Assembly (NCBI GenBank): GCA_905220665.1
Contig: CAJNAR010000154.1
Coordinates: 1 to 64,000, forward strand
Direction of reading: 5' to 3'
DNA length: 64,000 nucleotides
Source of the DNA: Albugo candida
Lineage: Eukaryota; Oomycota; Peronosporomycetes; Albuginales; Albuginaceae
A model generated the notes under the pieces. The model was not told the DNA's origin. It ran no database searches and saw nothing but the letters and a program-made list of their open reading frames with translations. A program made the translations under genes and the position numbers. Each line of letters opens with the position of its first letter. Position 1 is the first letter of the stretch. Positions 14,501 through 30,710 of the stretch are shown here, piece after piece.

Positions 14501-17500
14501 TACTGCCACTTTGAAGACAAGCTTCAATGAGAAAGCGAGATTGACATTACCCAACGGAAATGCGAAGAGGCATGAGGTGAAAGTATTCACACACAGAAAA
14601 AGGAGCCTTGTTTTTATCCAAACACTACATCAAAGAGACATATTTACTATATAATGCTGTATTATCTGGTTTACATATGTTAGCTAGATTTGACAACTTT
14701 CAGCTCTTTTCTCTAGGGGTGCTGTGTAATCTCGTCAATACAATAAGAACCTGAGAAACGCCTCATGTCTAGGGGGCTGAGCGCTTTCTCCGAGACAATA
14801 ATTACTCTGTTCGCCAACATTGGAGTCCGAAAGATTATCTTCCTCAAAGATTTATATACTTGTTTCCACCTTTCGGGTGGTATCAACCTTTTGCTGCAAC
14901 AGCTTAGGTGAGAAAGTATAGATTAGTAGTATGTCGATATCGTATTGAATAGAATAGAATCTTCGAATGCCGTTCCCTAGTGCTGTTTCCTCATCTCCAG
15001 CTATGAGTGCCTTGAAAGACGACGTCATGTAATAAAAAACCAAGCACATGTGGCAGACTTTTTGGGATGGAATGCTACTGCCACTCTGAAGACAAGCTTC
15101 AACGAGAAAGCGAGATAGACATTACCCAACGGAAATGCGAAAGAGCATGAGGTGAAAGAATTAGAACACAGAAAGAGGAGCCTTGTTTTTATCCTAACAC
15201 TACACCAGATACACATATTTACGATATAATGCTGCATTATCTGGTTTACATATGTTAGCTAGATTTGACAACTTTCAGCTCTTTTCTCTAGGGGTGCTGT
15301 GTAATCTCGTCAATACAATAAGAACCTGAGAAACGCCTCATGTCTAGGGGGCTGAGCGCTTTCTCCGAGACAATAATTACTCTGTTCGCCAACATTGGAG
15401 TCCGAAAGATTATCTTCCTCAAAGATTTATATACTTGTTTCCACCTTTCGGGTGGTATCAACCTTTTGCTGCAACAGCTTAGGTGAGAAAGTATAGATTA
15501 GTAGTATGTCGATATCGTATTGAATAGAATAGAATCTTCGAATGCCGTTCCCTAGTGCTGTTTCCTCATCTCCAGCTATGAGTGCCCTAAAAACGACGTT
15601 ATGTTATAAAACACCAAGCACATGTGGCAGACTTTTTGGGATGGAATGCTACTGCCACTTTGCAGAGAAGCCTTAATGAGAAAGCGAGATTGACATTACT
15701 CAACGGAAATGCGAAAGAGCATGAGGTGAAAGAATTAGAACACAGAAAGAGGAGCCTTGTTTTTATCCTAACACTACATCAAAGAGACATATTTACTATA
15801 TAATGCTGTATTATCTGGTTTACATATGTTAGCTAGATTTGACAACTTTCAGCTCTTTTCTCTAGGGGTGCTGTGTAATCTCGTCAATACAATAAGAACC
15901 TGAGAAACGCCTCATGTCTAGGGGGCTGAGCGCTTTCTCCGAGACAATAATTACTCTGTTCGCCAACATTGGAGTCCGAAAGATTATCTTCCTCAAAGAT
16001 TTATATACTTGTTTCCACCTTTCGGGTGGTATCAACCTTTTGCTGCAACAGCTTAGGTGAGAAAGTATAGATTAGTAGTATGTCGATATCGTATTGAATA
16101 GAATAGAATCTTCGAATGCCGTTCCGTAGTGCTGTTTCCTCATCTCCAGCTATGAGTGCCTTGAAAGACGACGTCATGTAATAAAAAACCAAGCACATGT
16201 GGCAGACTTTTTGGGATGGAATGCTACTGGTACTTTGAAGAGAAGCTTCAATGAGAAAGCGAGATTGACATTACCCAACGGAAATGCGAAAGAGCATGAG
16301 GTGAAAGAATTAGAACACAGAAAGAGGAGCCTTGTTTTTATCCTAACACTACACCAGACACACATATTTACTATATAATGCTGCATTATCTGGTTTACAT
16401 ATGTTAGCTAGATTTGACAACTTTCAGCCCTTTTGTCTAGTCTTGCTCGATTATCCCGTATATACAATAAAAACCTGCGAAACACCTCATGTTCGGGAGG
16501 CTTGACGCTTTCCCCGAGACAATAGTTACTATGTCCGCCAACATTGGAGTCCCAAAAGATTATCTTCTTTACAGAAATTAAGCATTGTTTCCACCTTTCG
16601 GCTGGCATCAACCTTTTGCTGCACAAGCTTAGGTGAGAAAGTATGGATTAGTATTATTCCGATATCGTTTTGAATAGAATCTTCGAATGCCGTTCCCTAG
16701 TGCTGTTTCCTCATCTCCAGCTATGAGTGCCCTGAAAGACGACGTCATGTTATAAAACGCCTAGCACATGTGGCAGACTTTTTGGGATGGAAAGCTACTG
16801 GTACTTTGAAGAGAAGCTTCAATGAGAAAGCGAGATTGACATTACCCAACGGAAATGCGAAGAGGCATGAGGTGAAAGTAATCACACACAGAAAAAGGAG
16901 CCTTATTTTTATCCAAACACTACATCAAATAGACATATTTACTATATAATGCTGCATTATCTGGTTTACATATGTTAGCTAGATTTGACAACTTTCAGCC
17001 CTTTTGTCTAGTCTTGCTCGATTATCTCGTATATACAATAAAAACCTGGGAAACACCTCATGTTCGGGAGGCTTGACGCTTTCCCCGAGACAATAGTTAC
17101 TATGTTTGCCAACATTGGAGTCCCAAAAGATTATCTTCTTTACAGAAATTAAGCATTGTTTCCACCTTTCGGCTGGCATCAACCTTTTGCTGCACAAGCT
17201 TAGGTGAGAAAGTATAGATTAGTAGTATGTCGATATCGTTTTGAATAGAATCTTCGAATGCCGTTCCGTAGTGCTGTTTCCTCATCTCCAGCTATGAGTG
17301 CCCTAAAAGACGACGTCATGTAATAAAACGCCAATCACATGTGGCAGACTTTTTGGGATGGAATGCTACTGCCACTTTGAAGACAAGCTTCAATGAGAAA
17401 GCGAGATTGACATTACCCAACGGAAATGCGAAAGAGCATGAGGTGAAAGAATTAGAACACAGAAAGAGGAGCCTTGTTTTTATCCTAACACTACACCAGA

Positions 17501-20500
17501 TACACATATTTACTATATAATGCTGCATTATCTGGTTTACATATGTTAGCTAGATTTGACAACTTTCAGCCGTTTTGCCTAGTCTTGCTCGATTATCTCG
17601 TATAAACAATAAAAACCTGGGAATTACCTCATGTTCGGCAGGCTTAACGCTTTCCCCGAGACAATAGTTACTATGTCCGCCAACATTGGAGTCCCAAAAG
17701 ATTATCCTCTTCACAGATTTATATACTTGTTTCCCCTTTCGGGTGGCATCAACCTTTTGTTGCACAAGCTTAGGTGAGAAAGTACAGGTTAGTAGTATGT
17801 CGATATCGTTTTGAATAGAATCTTCGAATGCCGTTCCGTAGTGCTGTTTCCTCATCTCCAGCTATGAGTGCCCTAAAAGACGACGTCATGTAATAAAACG
17901 CCAATCACATGTGGCAGACTTTTTGGGATGGAATGCTACTGCCACTTTGAAGACAAGCTTCAATGAGAAAGCGAGATTGACATTACCCAACGGAAATGCG
18001 AAGAGGCATGAGGTGAAAGTATTCACACACAGAAAAAGGAGCCTTGTTTTTATCCAAACACTACACCAGATACACATATTTACTATATAATGCTGCATTA
18101 TCTGGTTTACATATGTTTGCTAGATTTGACAACTTTCAGCTCTTTTGTCTAGTCTTGCTCGATTATCTCGTATATACAATAAAAACCTGGGAAACACCTC
18201 ATGTTAGGGAGGCTTGACGCTTTCCCCAAGACAATAGTTACTATGTCCGCCAACATTGGAGTCCGAAAGATTATCTTCTTTACAGAAATTAAGCATTGTT
18301 TCCACCTTTCGGCTGGCATCAACCTTTTGCTGCACAAGCTTAGGTGAGAAAGTAAGATTAGTAGTATGTCGATATCGTTTTGAATAGAATCTTCGAATGC
18401 CGTTCCGTAGTGCTGTTTCCTTGTCTCCAGCTATGAGTGCCCTAAAAACGAGGTTATGTTATAAAACACCAAGCACATGTGGCAGACTTTTTGGGATGGA
18501 ATGCTACTGCCACTTTGCAGAGAAGCTTTAATGAGAAAGCGAGATTGACATTACCCAACGGAAATGCGAAAGAGCATGAGGTGGAAGAATTAGAACACAG
18601 AAAGAGGAGCCTTGTTTTTATCCTAACACTACACCAGATACACATATTTACTATATAATGCTGCATTATCTGGTTTACATATGTTAGCTAGATTTGACAA
18701 CTTTCAGCTCTTTTGTCTAGTCTTGCTCGATTATCTCGTATATACAATAAAAACCTGGGAATTACCTCATGTTCGGCAGGCTTAACGCTTTCCCCGAGAC
18801 AATAGTTACTATGTCCGCCAACATTGGAGTCCCAAAAGATTATCTTCTTCACAAAAAATAATCATTGTTTCCACCTTTCGGCTGGCATCAACCTTTTGCT
18901 GCAACAGCTTAGGTGAGAAAGTATAGATTAGTAGTATGTCGATATCGTATTGAATAGAATCTTCGAATGCCGTTCCCTAGTGCTGTTTCCTCATCTCCAG
19001 CTATGAGTGCCCTGAAAGACGACGTCATGTAATAAAACGCCAATCACATGTGGCAGACTTTTTGGGATGGAATGCTACTGCCACTTTGAAGACAAGCTTC
19101 AACGAGAAAGCGAGATTGACATTACCCAACGGAAATGATAAGAGGCATGAGGTGAAAGTAATCACACACAGAAAAAGGAGCCTTGTTTTTATCCAAACAC
19201 TACATCAAATAGACATATTTACTATATAATGCCGCATTATCTGGTTTACATATGTTAGCTAGATATGACAACTTTCAGCCGTTTTGTCTAGTCTTGCTCG
19301 ATTATCTCGTTAATACAAAAAAACCTGGGAAACACCTCATGTTCGGGAGGCTTAACGCTTTCCCCGAGACAATAGTTACTATGTCCGCCAACATTGGAGT
19401 CCCAAAAGATTATCTTCTTCACAAAAAATAATCATTGTTTCCACCTTTCGGCTGGCATCAACCTTTTGCTGCAACAGCTTAGGTGAGAAAGTATAGATTA
19501 GTAGTATGTCGATATCGTATTGAATAGAATAGAATCTTCGAATGCCGTTCCCTAGTGCTGTTTCCTCATCTCCAGCTATGAGTGCCCTGAAAGACGACGT
19601 CATGTAATAAAACGCCAATCACATGTGGCAGACTTTTTGGGATGGAATGCTACTGCCACTTTGAAGACAAGCTTCAATGAGAAAGCGAGATTGACATTAC
19701 CCAACGGAAATGCGAAAGAGCATGAGGTGAAAGAATTAGAACACAGAAAGAGGAGCCTTTTTTTTATCCTAACACTACACCAGATACACATATTTACTAT
19801 ATAATGCTGCATTATCTGGTTTACATATGTTTGCTAGATTTGACAACTTTCAGCTCTTTTCTCTAGGGGTGCTCGATTATCTCGTATAAACAATAAAAAC
19901 CTGGGAATTACCTCATGTTCGGCAGGCTTAACGCTTTCCCCGAGACAATAGTTACTATGTCCGCCAACATTGGAGTCCCAAAAGATTATCTTCTTCACAG
20001 AAATTAATCATTGTTTCCAACTTCCGGCTGGCATCAACCTTTTGCTGCACAAGCTTAGGTGAGAAAGTATAGATTAGTAGTATGTCGATATCGTTTTGAA
20101 TAGAATCTTCGAATGCCGTTCCGTAGTGCTGTTTCCTCATCTCCAGCTATGAGTGCCCTGAAAGACGACGTCATGTAATAAAACGCCAATCACATGTGGC
20201 AGACTTTTTGGGATGGAATGCTACTGCCACTTTGAAGACAAGCTTCAACGAGAAAGCGAGATTGACATTACCCAACGGAAATGCGAAGAGGCATGAGGTG
20301 AAAGTAATCACACACAGAAAAAGGAGCCTTGTTTTTATCCAAACACTACATCAAATAGACATATTTACTATATAATGCCGCATTATCTGGTTTACATATG
20401 TTAGCTAGATTTGACAACTTTCAGCCCTTTTGTCTAGTCTTGCTCGATTATCCCGTATATACAATAAAAACCTGGGAAACACCTCATGTTCGGGAGGCTT

Positions 20501-23500
20501 GACGCTTTCCCCGAGACAATAGTTACTATGTCTGCCAACATTGGAGTCCCAAAAGATTATCTTCTTCACAGAAATTAATCATTGTTTCCAACTTCCGGCT
20601 GGCATCAACCTTTTGCTGCACAAGCTTAGGTGAGAAAGTATAGATTAATATTATTCCGATATCGTTTTGAATAGAATCTTCGAATGCCGTTCCCTAGTGC
20701 TGTTTCCTCATCTCCAGCTATGAGTGCCCTGAAAGACGACGTCATGTAATAAAACGCCAATCACATGTGGCAGACTTTTTGGGATGGAATGCTACTGCCA
20801 CTTTGAAGACAAGCTTCAATGAGAAAGCGAGATTGACATTACCCAACGGAAATGCGAAAGAGCATGAGGTGGAAGAATTAGAACACAGAAAGAGGAGCCT
20901 TGTTTTTATCCTAACACTACACCAGATACACATATTTACTATATAATGCTGCATTATCTGGTTTACATATGTTTGCTAGATTTGACAACTTTCAGCTCTT
21001 TTGTCTAGTCTTGCTCGATTATCTCGTATATACAATAAAAACCTGAGAAACACCTCATGTTAGGGAGGCTTGACGCTTTCCCCAAGACAATAGTTACTAT
21101 GTCCGCCAACATTGGAGTCCCAAAAGATTATCTTCTTTACAGAAATTAAGCATTGTTTCCACCTTTCGGCTGGCATCAACCTTTTGCTGCACAAGCTTAG
21201 GTGAGAAAGTATAGATTAGTAGTATGTCGATATCGTTTTGAATAGAATCTTCGAATGCCGTTCCGTAGTGCTGTTTCCTCATCTCCAGCTATGAGTGCCC
21301 TGAAAGACGACGTCATGTAATAAAACGCCAATCACATGTGGCAGACTTTTTGGGATGGAATGCTACTGCCACTTTGAAGACAAGCTTCAATGAGAAAGCG
21401 AGATTGACATTACCCAACGGAAATGCGAAAGAGCATGAGGTGAAAGAATTAGAACACAGAAAGAGGAGCCTTGTTTTTATCCTAACACTACACCAGATAC
21501 ACATATTTACTATATAATGCCGCATTATCTGGTTTACATATGTTAGCTAGATATGACAACTTTTAGCCGTTTTGTCTAGTCTTGCTCGATTATCTCGTTA
21601 ATACAATAAAAACCTGCGAAACACCTCATGTTCGGGAGGCTTAACGCTTTCCCCGAGACAATAGTTACTATGTCCGCCAACATTGGAGTCCCAAAAGATT
21701 ATCTTCTTTACAGAAATTAAGCATTGTTTCCACCTTTCGGCTGGCATCAACCTTTTGCTGCACAAGCTTAGGTGAGAAAGTATAGATTAGTAGTATGTCG
21801 ATATCGTTTTGAATTGAATCTTCGAATGCCGTTCCGTAGTGCTGTTTCCTCATCTCCAGCTATGAGTGCCCTGAAAGACGACGTCATGTAATAAAACGCC
21901 AATCACATGTGGCAGACTTTTTGGGATGGAATGCTACTGCCACTTTGAAGACAAGCTTCAATGAGAAAGCGAGATTGACATTACCCAACGGAAATGCGAA
22001 AGAGCATGAGGTGAAAGAATTAGAACACAGAAAGAGGAGCCTTGTTTTTATCCTAACACTACACCAGATACACATATTTACTATATAATGCCGCATTATC
22101 TGGTTTACATATGTTAGCTAGATATGACAACTTTTAGCCGTTTTGTCTAGTCTTGCTCGATTATCTCGTTAATACAATAAAAACCTGCGAAACACCTCAT
22201 GTTCGGGAGGCTTAACGCTTTCCCCGAGACAATAGTTACTATGTCCGCCAACATTGGAGTCCCAAAAGATTATCTTCTTTACAGAAATTAAGCATTGTTT
22301 CCACCTTTCGGCTGGCATCAACCTTTTGCTGCACAAGCTTAGGTGAGAAAGTATAGATTAGTAGTATGTCGATATCGTTTTGAATAGAATCTTCGAATGC
22401 CGTTCCGTAGTGCTGTTTCCTCATCTCCAGCTATGAGTGCCCTGAAAGACGACGTCATGTAATAAAAAACCAAGCACATGTGGCAGACTTTTTGGGATGG
22501 AATGCTACTGCTACTTTGAAGAGAAGCTTCAATGAGAAAGCGAGATTGACATTACCCAACGGAAATGCGAAAGAGCATGAGGTGAAAGAATTAGAACACA
22601 GAAAGAGGAGCCTTGTTTTTATCCTAACACTACACCAGATAGACATATTTACTATATAATGCTGCATTATCTGGTTTACATATGTTAGCTAGATTTGACA
22701 ACTTTCAGCTCTTTTCTCTAGGGGTGCTGTACAATCTCGTCGATACAATAAGAACCTGAGAAACGCCTCATGTCTAGGGGGCTGAGCGCTTTCTCCGAGA
22801 CAATAATTACTCTGTTCGCCAACATTGGAGTCCGAAAGATTATCTTCTTCACAAAAAATAATCCTTGTTTCCACCTTTCGGCTGGCATCAACCTTTTGCT
22901 GCACAAGCTTAGGTGAGAAAGTACAGGTTAGTAGTATGTCGATATCGTATTGAATAGAATAGAATCTTCGAATGCCGTTCCGTAGTGCTGTTTCCTCATC
23001 TCCAGCTATGAGTGCCCTGAAAGACGACGTCATGTAATAAAACGCCAATCACATGTGGCAGACTTTTTGGGATGGAATGCTACTGCCACTTTGAAGACAA
23101 GCTTCAATGAGAAAGCGAGATTGACATTACCCAACGGAAATGCGAAAGAGCATGAGGTGAAAGAATTAGAACACAGAAAGAGGAGCCTTGTTTTTATCCT
23201 AACACTACACCAGATACACATATTTACTATATAATGCCGCATTATCTGGTTTACATATGTTAGCTAGATATGACAACTTTCAGCCGTTTTGTCTAGTCTT
23301 GCTCGATTATCTCGTTAATACAAAAAAACCTGGGAAACACCTCATGTTCGGGAGGCTTAACGCTTTCCCCGAGACAATAGTTACTATGTCCGCCAACATT
23401 GGAGTCCCAAAAGATTATCTTCTTTACAGAAATTAAGCATTGTTTCCACCTTTCGGCTGGCATCAACCTTTTGCTGCACAAGCTTAGGTGAGAAAGTATA

Positions 23501-26500
23501 GATTAGTAGTATGTCGATATCGTTTTGAATAGAATCTTCGAATGCCGTTCCGTAGTGCTGTTTCCTCATCTCCAGCTATGAGTGCCCTGAAAGACGACGT
23601 CATGTAATAAAACGCCAATCACATGTGGCAGACTTTTTGGGATGGAATGCTACTGCCACTTTGAAGACAAGCTTCAATGAGAAGGCGAGATTGACATTAC
23701 CCAACGGAAATGCGAAGAGGCATGAGGTGAAAGTATTCACACACAGAAAAAGGAGCCTTGTTTTTATCCAAACACTACATCAAAGAGACATATTTACTAT
23801 ATAATGCTGCATTATCTGGATTACAAATGTTAGCTAGATATGACAACTTTCAGCTCTTTTCTCTAGGGGTGCTGTATAATCTCGTCAATACAATAAGAAC
23901 CTGAGAAACGCCTCATGTTTAGGGGGCTGAGCGCTTTGTCCGAGACAATAATTACTCTGTTCGCCAACATTGGAGTCCGAAAGATTATCTTCTTCACAGA
24001 AATTAATCATTGTTTCCAACTTCCGGCTGGCATCAACCTTTTGCTGCACAAGCTTAGGTGAGAAAGTATAGATTAATAGTATTCCGATATCGTTTTGAAT
24101 AGAATCTTCGAATGCCGTTCCCTAGTGCTGTTTCCTCATCTCCAGCTATGAGTGCCCTGAAAGACGACGTCATGTAATAAAACGCCAATCACATGTGGCA
24201 GACTTTTTGGGATGGAATGCTACTGCCACTTTGAAGACAAGCTTCAATGAGAAAGCGAGATTGACATTACCCAACGGAAATGCGAAAGAGCATGAGGTGG
24301 AAGAATTAGAACACAGAAAGAGGAGCCTTGTTTTTATCCTAACACTACACCAGATACACATATCTACTATATAATGCTGCATTATCTGGTTTACATATGT
24401 TAGCTAGATTTGACAACTTTCAGCCGTTTTGCCTAGTCTTGCTCGATTATCTCGTTAATACAAAAAAACCTGGGAAACACCTCATGTTCGGGAGGCTTAA
24501 CGCTTTCCCCGAGACAATAGTTACTATGTCCGCCAACATTGGAGTCCCAAAAGATTATCTTCTTCACAAAAAATAATCATTGTTTCCACCTTTCGGCTGG
24601 CATCAACCTTTTGCTGCAACAGCTTAGGTGAGAAAGTATAGATTAGTAGTATGTCGATATCGTATTGAATAGAATAGAATCTTCGAATGCCGTTCCCTAG
24701 TGCTGTTTCCTCATCTCCAGCTATGAGTGCCCTGAAAACGACGTTATGTTATAAAACACCAAGCACATGTGGCAGACTTTTTGGGATGGAATGCTACTGC
24801 CACTTTGCAGAGAAGCTTTAATGAGAAAGCGAGATTGACATTACTCAACGGAAATGCGAAAGAGCATGAGGTGAAAGAATTAGAACACAGAAAGAGGAGC
24901 CTTGTTTTTATCCTAACACTACACCAGATACACATATTTACTATATAATGCTTTATTATCTGGTTTACATATGTTAGCTAGATTTGACAACTTTCAGCCC
25001 TTTTGTCTAGTCTTGCTCGATTATCTCGTATAAACAATAAAAACCTGGGAATTACCTCATGTTCGGGAGGCTTGACGCTTTCCCCAAGACAATAGTTACT
25101 ATGTCCGCCAACATTGGAGTCCCAAAAGATTATCTTCTTTACAGAAATTAAGCATTGTTTCCACCTTTCGGCTGGCATCAACCTTTTGCTGCACAAGCTT
25201 AGGTGAGAAAGTATAGATTAGTAGTATTCCGATATCGTTTTGAATAGAATCTTCGAATGCCGTTCCGTAGTGCTGTTTCCTCATCTCCAGCTATGAGTGC
25301 CCTGAAAGACGACGTCATGTTATAAAACGCCTAGCACATGTGGCAGACTTTTTGGGATGGAAAGCTACTGCCACTTTGCAGAGAAGCTTCAATGAGAAAG
25401 CGAGATTAACATTACCCAACAGAAATGCGAAAGAGCATGAGGTGAAAGTATTCACACACAGAAAAAGGAGCCTTGTTTTTATCCAAACACTACATCAAAG
25501 AGACATATCTACTATATAATGCTGCATTATCTGGATTACATATGTTAGCTAGATATGACAACTTTCAGCTCTTTTCTCTAGGGGTGCTGTATAATCTCGT
25601 CAATACAATAAGAACCTGAGAAACGCCTCATGTTTAGGGGGCTGAGCGCTTTCTCCGAGACAATAATTACTCTGTTCGCCAACATTGGAGTCCGAAAGAT
25701 TATCTTCTTCACAGAAATTAATCATTGTTTCCAACTTCCGGCTGGCATCAACCTTTTGCTGCACAAGCTTAGGTGAGAAAGTATAGATTAATAGTATTCC
25801 GATATCGTTTTGAATAGAATCTTCGAATGCCGTTCCGTAGTGCTGTTTCCTCATCTCCAGCTATGAGTGCCCTGAAAGACGACGTCATGTTATAAAACGC
25901 CTTGCACATGTGGCAGACTTTTTGGGATGGAAAGCTACTGCCACTTTGCAGAGAAGCTTCAATGAGAAAGCGAGATTAACATTACCCAACAGAAATGCGA
26001 AAGAGCATGAGGTGAAAGTATTCACACACAGAAAAAGGAGCCTTGTTTTTATCCAAACACTACATCAAAGAGACATATCTACTATATAATGCTGCATTAT
26101 CTGGATTACATATGTTAGCTAGATATGACAACTTTCAGCTCTTTTCTCTAGGGGTGCTGTATAATCTCGTCAATACAATAAGAACCTGAGAAACGCCTCA
26201 TGTTTAGGGGGCTGAGCGCTTTCTCCGAGACAATAATTACTCTGTTCGCCAACATTGGAGTCCGAAAGATTATCTTCTTCACAGATTTATATACTTGTTT
26301 CCCCTTTCGGGTGGCATCAACCTTTTGTTGCACAACCTTTGGTGAGAAAGTACAGGTTAGTAGTATTCCGATATCGTTTTGAATAGAATCTTCGAATGCC
26401 GTTCCCTAGTGCTGTTTCCTCATCTCCAGCTATGAGTGCCCTAAAAAACGACGTTATGTTATAAAAAACCAAGCACATGTGGCAGACTTTTTGGGATGGA

Positions 26501-29500
26501 ATGCTACTGCCACTTTGCAGAGAAGCTTCAATGAGAAAGCGAGATTAACATTACCCAACAGAAATGCGAAAGAGCATGAGGTGAAATGATTAGAACACAG
26601 AAAGAGGAGCCTTGTTTTTATCCTAACACTACACCAGATACACATATTTACTATATAATGCTGCATTATCTGGTTTACATATGTTTGCTAGATTTGACAA
26701 CTTTCAGCTCTTTTGTCTAGTCTTGCTCGATTATCTCGTATATACAATAAAAACCTGGGAAACACCTCATGTTAGGGAGGCTTGACGCTTTCCCCAAGAC
26801 AATAGTTACTATGTCCGCAAACATTGGAGTCCCAAAAGATTATCTTCTTCACAGAAATTAAGCATTGTTTCCACCTTTCGGCTGGCATCAACCTTTTGCT
26901 GCACAAGCTTAGGTGAGAAAGTATAGATTAGTAGTATGTCGATATCGTTTTGAATAGAATCTTCGAATGCCGTTCCGTAGTGCTGTTTCCTCATCTCCAG
27001 CTATGAGTGCCCTGAAAGACGACGTCATGTAATAAAACGCCAATCACATGTGGCAGACTTTTTGGGATGGAATGCTACTGCCACTTTGAAGACAAGCTTC
27101 AATGAGAAAGCGAGATTGACATTACCCAACGGAAATGCGAAAGAGCATGAGGTGAAAGAATTAGAACACAGAAAGAGGAGCCTTGTTTTTATCCAAACAC
27201 TACACCAGAGAGACATATTTACTATATAATGCTGCATTATCTGGTTTACATATGTTTGCTAGATTTGACAACTTTCAGCTCTTTTGTCTAGTCTTGCTCG
27301 ATTATCTCGTATATACAATAAAAACCTGGGAAACACCTCATGTTAGGGAGGCTTGACGCTTTCCCCAAGACAATAGTTACTATGTCCGCCAACATTGGAG
27401 TCCCAAAAGATTATCTTCTTTACAGAAATTAAGCATTGTTTCCACCTTTCGGCTGGCATCAACCTTTTGCTGCACAAGCTTAGGTGAGAAAGTATAGATT
27501 AGTAGTATGTCGATATCGTTTTGGATAGAATCTTCGAATGCCGTTCCCTAGTGCTGTTTCCTCATCTCCAGCTATGAGTGCCCTAAAAAACGACGTTATG
27601 TTAAAAAAAACCAAGCACATGTGGCAGACTTTTTGGGATGGAATGCTACTGCCACTTTGCAGAGAAGCTTCAATGAGAAAGCGAGATTAACATTACCCAA
27701 CAGAAATGCGAAAGAGCATGAGGTGAAATGATTAGAACACAGAAAGAGGAGCCTTGTTTTTATCCTAACACTACACCAGATACACATATTTACTATATAA
27801 TGCTGCATTATCTGGTTTACATATGTTTGCTAGATTTGACAACTTTCAGCTCTTTTGTCTAGTCTTGCTCGATTATCTCGTATATACAATAAAAACCTGG
27901 GAAACACCTCATGTTAGGGAGGCTTGACGCTTTCCCCAAGACAATAGTTACTATGTCCGCCAACATTGGAGTCCCAAAAGATTATCTTCTTCACAGAAAT
28001 TAAGCATTGTTTCCACCTTTCGGCTGGCATCAACCTTTTGCTGCACAAGCTTAGGTGAGAAAGTATAGATTAGTAGTATGTCGATATCGTTTTGAATAGA
28101 ATCTTCGAATGCCGTTCCGTAGTGCTGTTTCCTCATCTCCAGCTATGAGTGCCCTGAAAGACGACGTCATGTAATAAAACGCCAATCACATGTGGCAGAC
28201 TTTTTGGGATGGAATGCTACTGCCACTTTGAAGACAAGCTTCAATGAGAAAGCGAGATTGACATTACCCAACGGAAATGCGAAAGAGCATGAGGTGAAAG
28301 AATTAGAACACAGAAAGAGGAGCCTTGTTTTTATCCAAACACTACACCAGAGAGACATATTTACTATATAATGCTGCATTATCTGGATTACATATGTTAG
28401 CTAGATATGACAACTTTCAGCTCTTTTCTCTAGGGGTGCTGTATAATCTCGTCAATACAATAAGAACCTGAGAAACGCCTCATGTTTAGGGGGCTGAGCG
28501 CTTTCTCCGAGACAATAATTACTCTGTTCGCCAACATTGGAGTCCGAAAGATTATCTTCTTCACAGATTTATATACTTGTTTCCCCTTTCGGGTGGCATC
28601 AACCTTTTGTTGCACAACCTTTGGTGAGAAAGTACAGGTTAGTAGTATTCCGATATCGTTTTGAATAGAATCTTCGAATGCCGTTCCCTAGTGCTGTTTC
28701 CTCATCTCCAGCTATGAGTGCCCTGAAAGACGACGTCATGTAATAAAACGCCAATCACATGTGGCAGACTTTTTGGGATGGAATGCTACTGCCACTTTGA
28801 AGACAAGCTTCAATGAGAAAGCGAGATTGACATTACCCAACGGAAATGCGAAAGAGCATGAGGTGAAAGAATTAGAACACAGAAAGAGGAGCCTTTTTTT
28901 TATCCTAACACTACACCAGAGAGACATATTTACTATATAATACTGCATTATCTGGTTTACATATGTTAGCTAGATTTGACAACTTTCAGCCCTTTTGTCT
29001 AGTCTTGCTCGATTATCTCGTATAAACAATAAAAACCTGGGAATTACCTCATGTTCGGCAGGCTTAACGCTTTCCCCGAGACAATAGTTACTATGTCCGC
29101 CAACATTGGAGTCCCAAAAGATTATCCTCTTCACAGATTTATATACTTGTTTCCCCTTTCGGGTGGCATCAACCTTTTGTTGCACAACCTTTGGTGAGAA
29201 AGTACAGGTTAGTAGTATTCCGATATCGTTTTGAATAGAATCTTCGAATGCCGTTCCCTAGTGCTGTTTCCCCATCTCCAGCTATGAGTGCCCTGAAAGA
29301 CGACGTCATGTAATAAAACGCCAATCACATGTGGCAGACTTTTTGGGATGGAATGCTACTGCCACTTTGAAGACAAGCTTCAATGAGAAAGCGAGATTAA
29401 CATTACCCAACAGAAATGCGAAAGAGCATGAGGTGAAAGTATTCACACACAGAAAAAGGAGCCTTGTTTTTATCCAAACACTACATCAAAGAGACATATT

Positions 29501-30710
29501 TACTATATAATGCTGCATTATCTGGATTACATATGTTAGCTAGATATGACAACTTTCAGCTCTTTTCTCTAGGGGTGCTGTATAATCTCGTCAATACAAT
29601 AAGAACCTGAGAAACGCCTCATGTTTAGGGGGCTGAGCGCTTTCTCCGAGACAATAATTACTCTGTTCGCCAACATTGGAGTCCGAAAGATTATCTTCTT
29701 CACAGAAATTAATCATTGTTTCCACCTTTCGGCTGGCATCAACCTTTTGCTGCAACAGCTTAGGTGAGAAAGTATAGATTAGTAGTATGTCGATATCGTA
29801 TTGAATAGAATAGAATCTTCGAATGCCGTTCCCTAGTGCTGTTTCCTCATCTCCAGCTATGAGTGCCCTGAAAACGACGTTATGTTATAAAACACCAAGC
29901 ACATGTGGCAGACTTTTTGGGATGGAATGCTACTGCCACTTTGAAGACAAGCTTCAATGAGAAAGCGAGATTAACATTACCCAACAGAAATGCGAAAGAG
30001 CATGAGGTGAAATGATTAGAACACAGAAAGAGGAGCCTTGTTTTTATCCTAACACTACACCAGATACACATATTTACTATATAATGCTGCATTATCTGGT
30101 TTACATATGTTTGCTAGATTTGACAACTTTCAGCTCTTTTGTCTAGTCTTGCTCGATTATCTCGTATATACAATAAAAACCTGGGAAACACCTCATGTTA
30201 GGGAGGCTTGACGCTTTCCCCAAGACAATAGTTACTATGTCCGCCAACATTGGAGTCCCAAAAGATTATCTTCTTTACAGAAATTAAGCATTGTTTCCAC
30301 CTTTCGGCTGGCATCAACCTTTTGCTGCACAAGCTTAGGTGAGAAAGTATAGATTAGTAGTATTCCGATATCGTTTTGAATAGAATCTTCGAATGCCGTT
30401 CCGTAGTGCTGTTTCCTCATCTCCAGCTATGAGTGCCCTGAAAGACGACGTCATGTTATAAAACGCCTAGCACATGTGGCAGACTTTTTGGGATGGAAAG
30501 CTACTGCCACTTTGCAGAGAAGCTTCAATGAGAAAGCGAGATTAACATTACCCAACAGAAATGCGAAAGAGCATGAGGTGAAATAATTAGAACACAGAAA
30601 GAGGAGCCTTGTTTTTATCCAAACACTACACCAGAGAGACATATTTACTATATAATGCTGCATTATCTGGTTTACATATGTTAGCTAGATATGACAACTT
30701 TCAGCCGTTT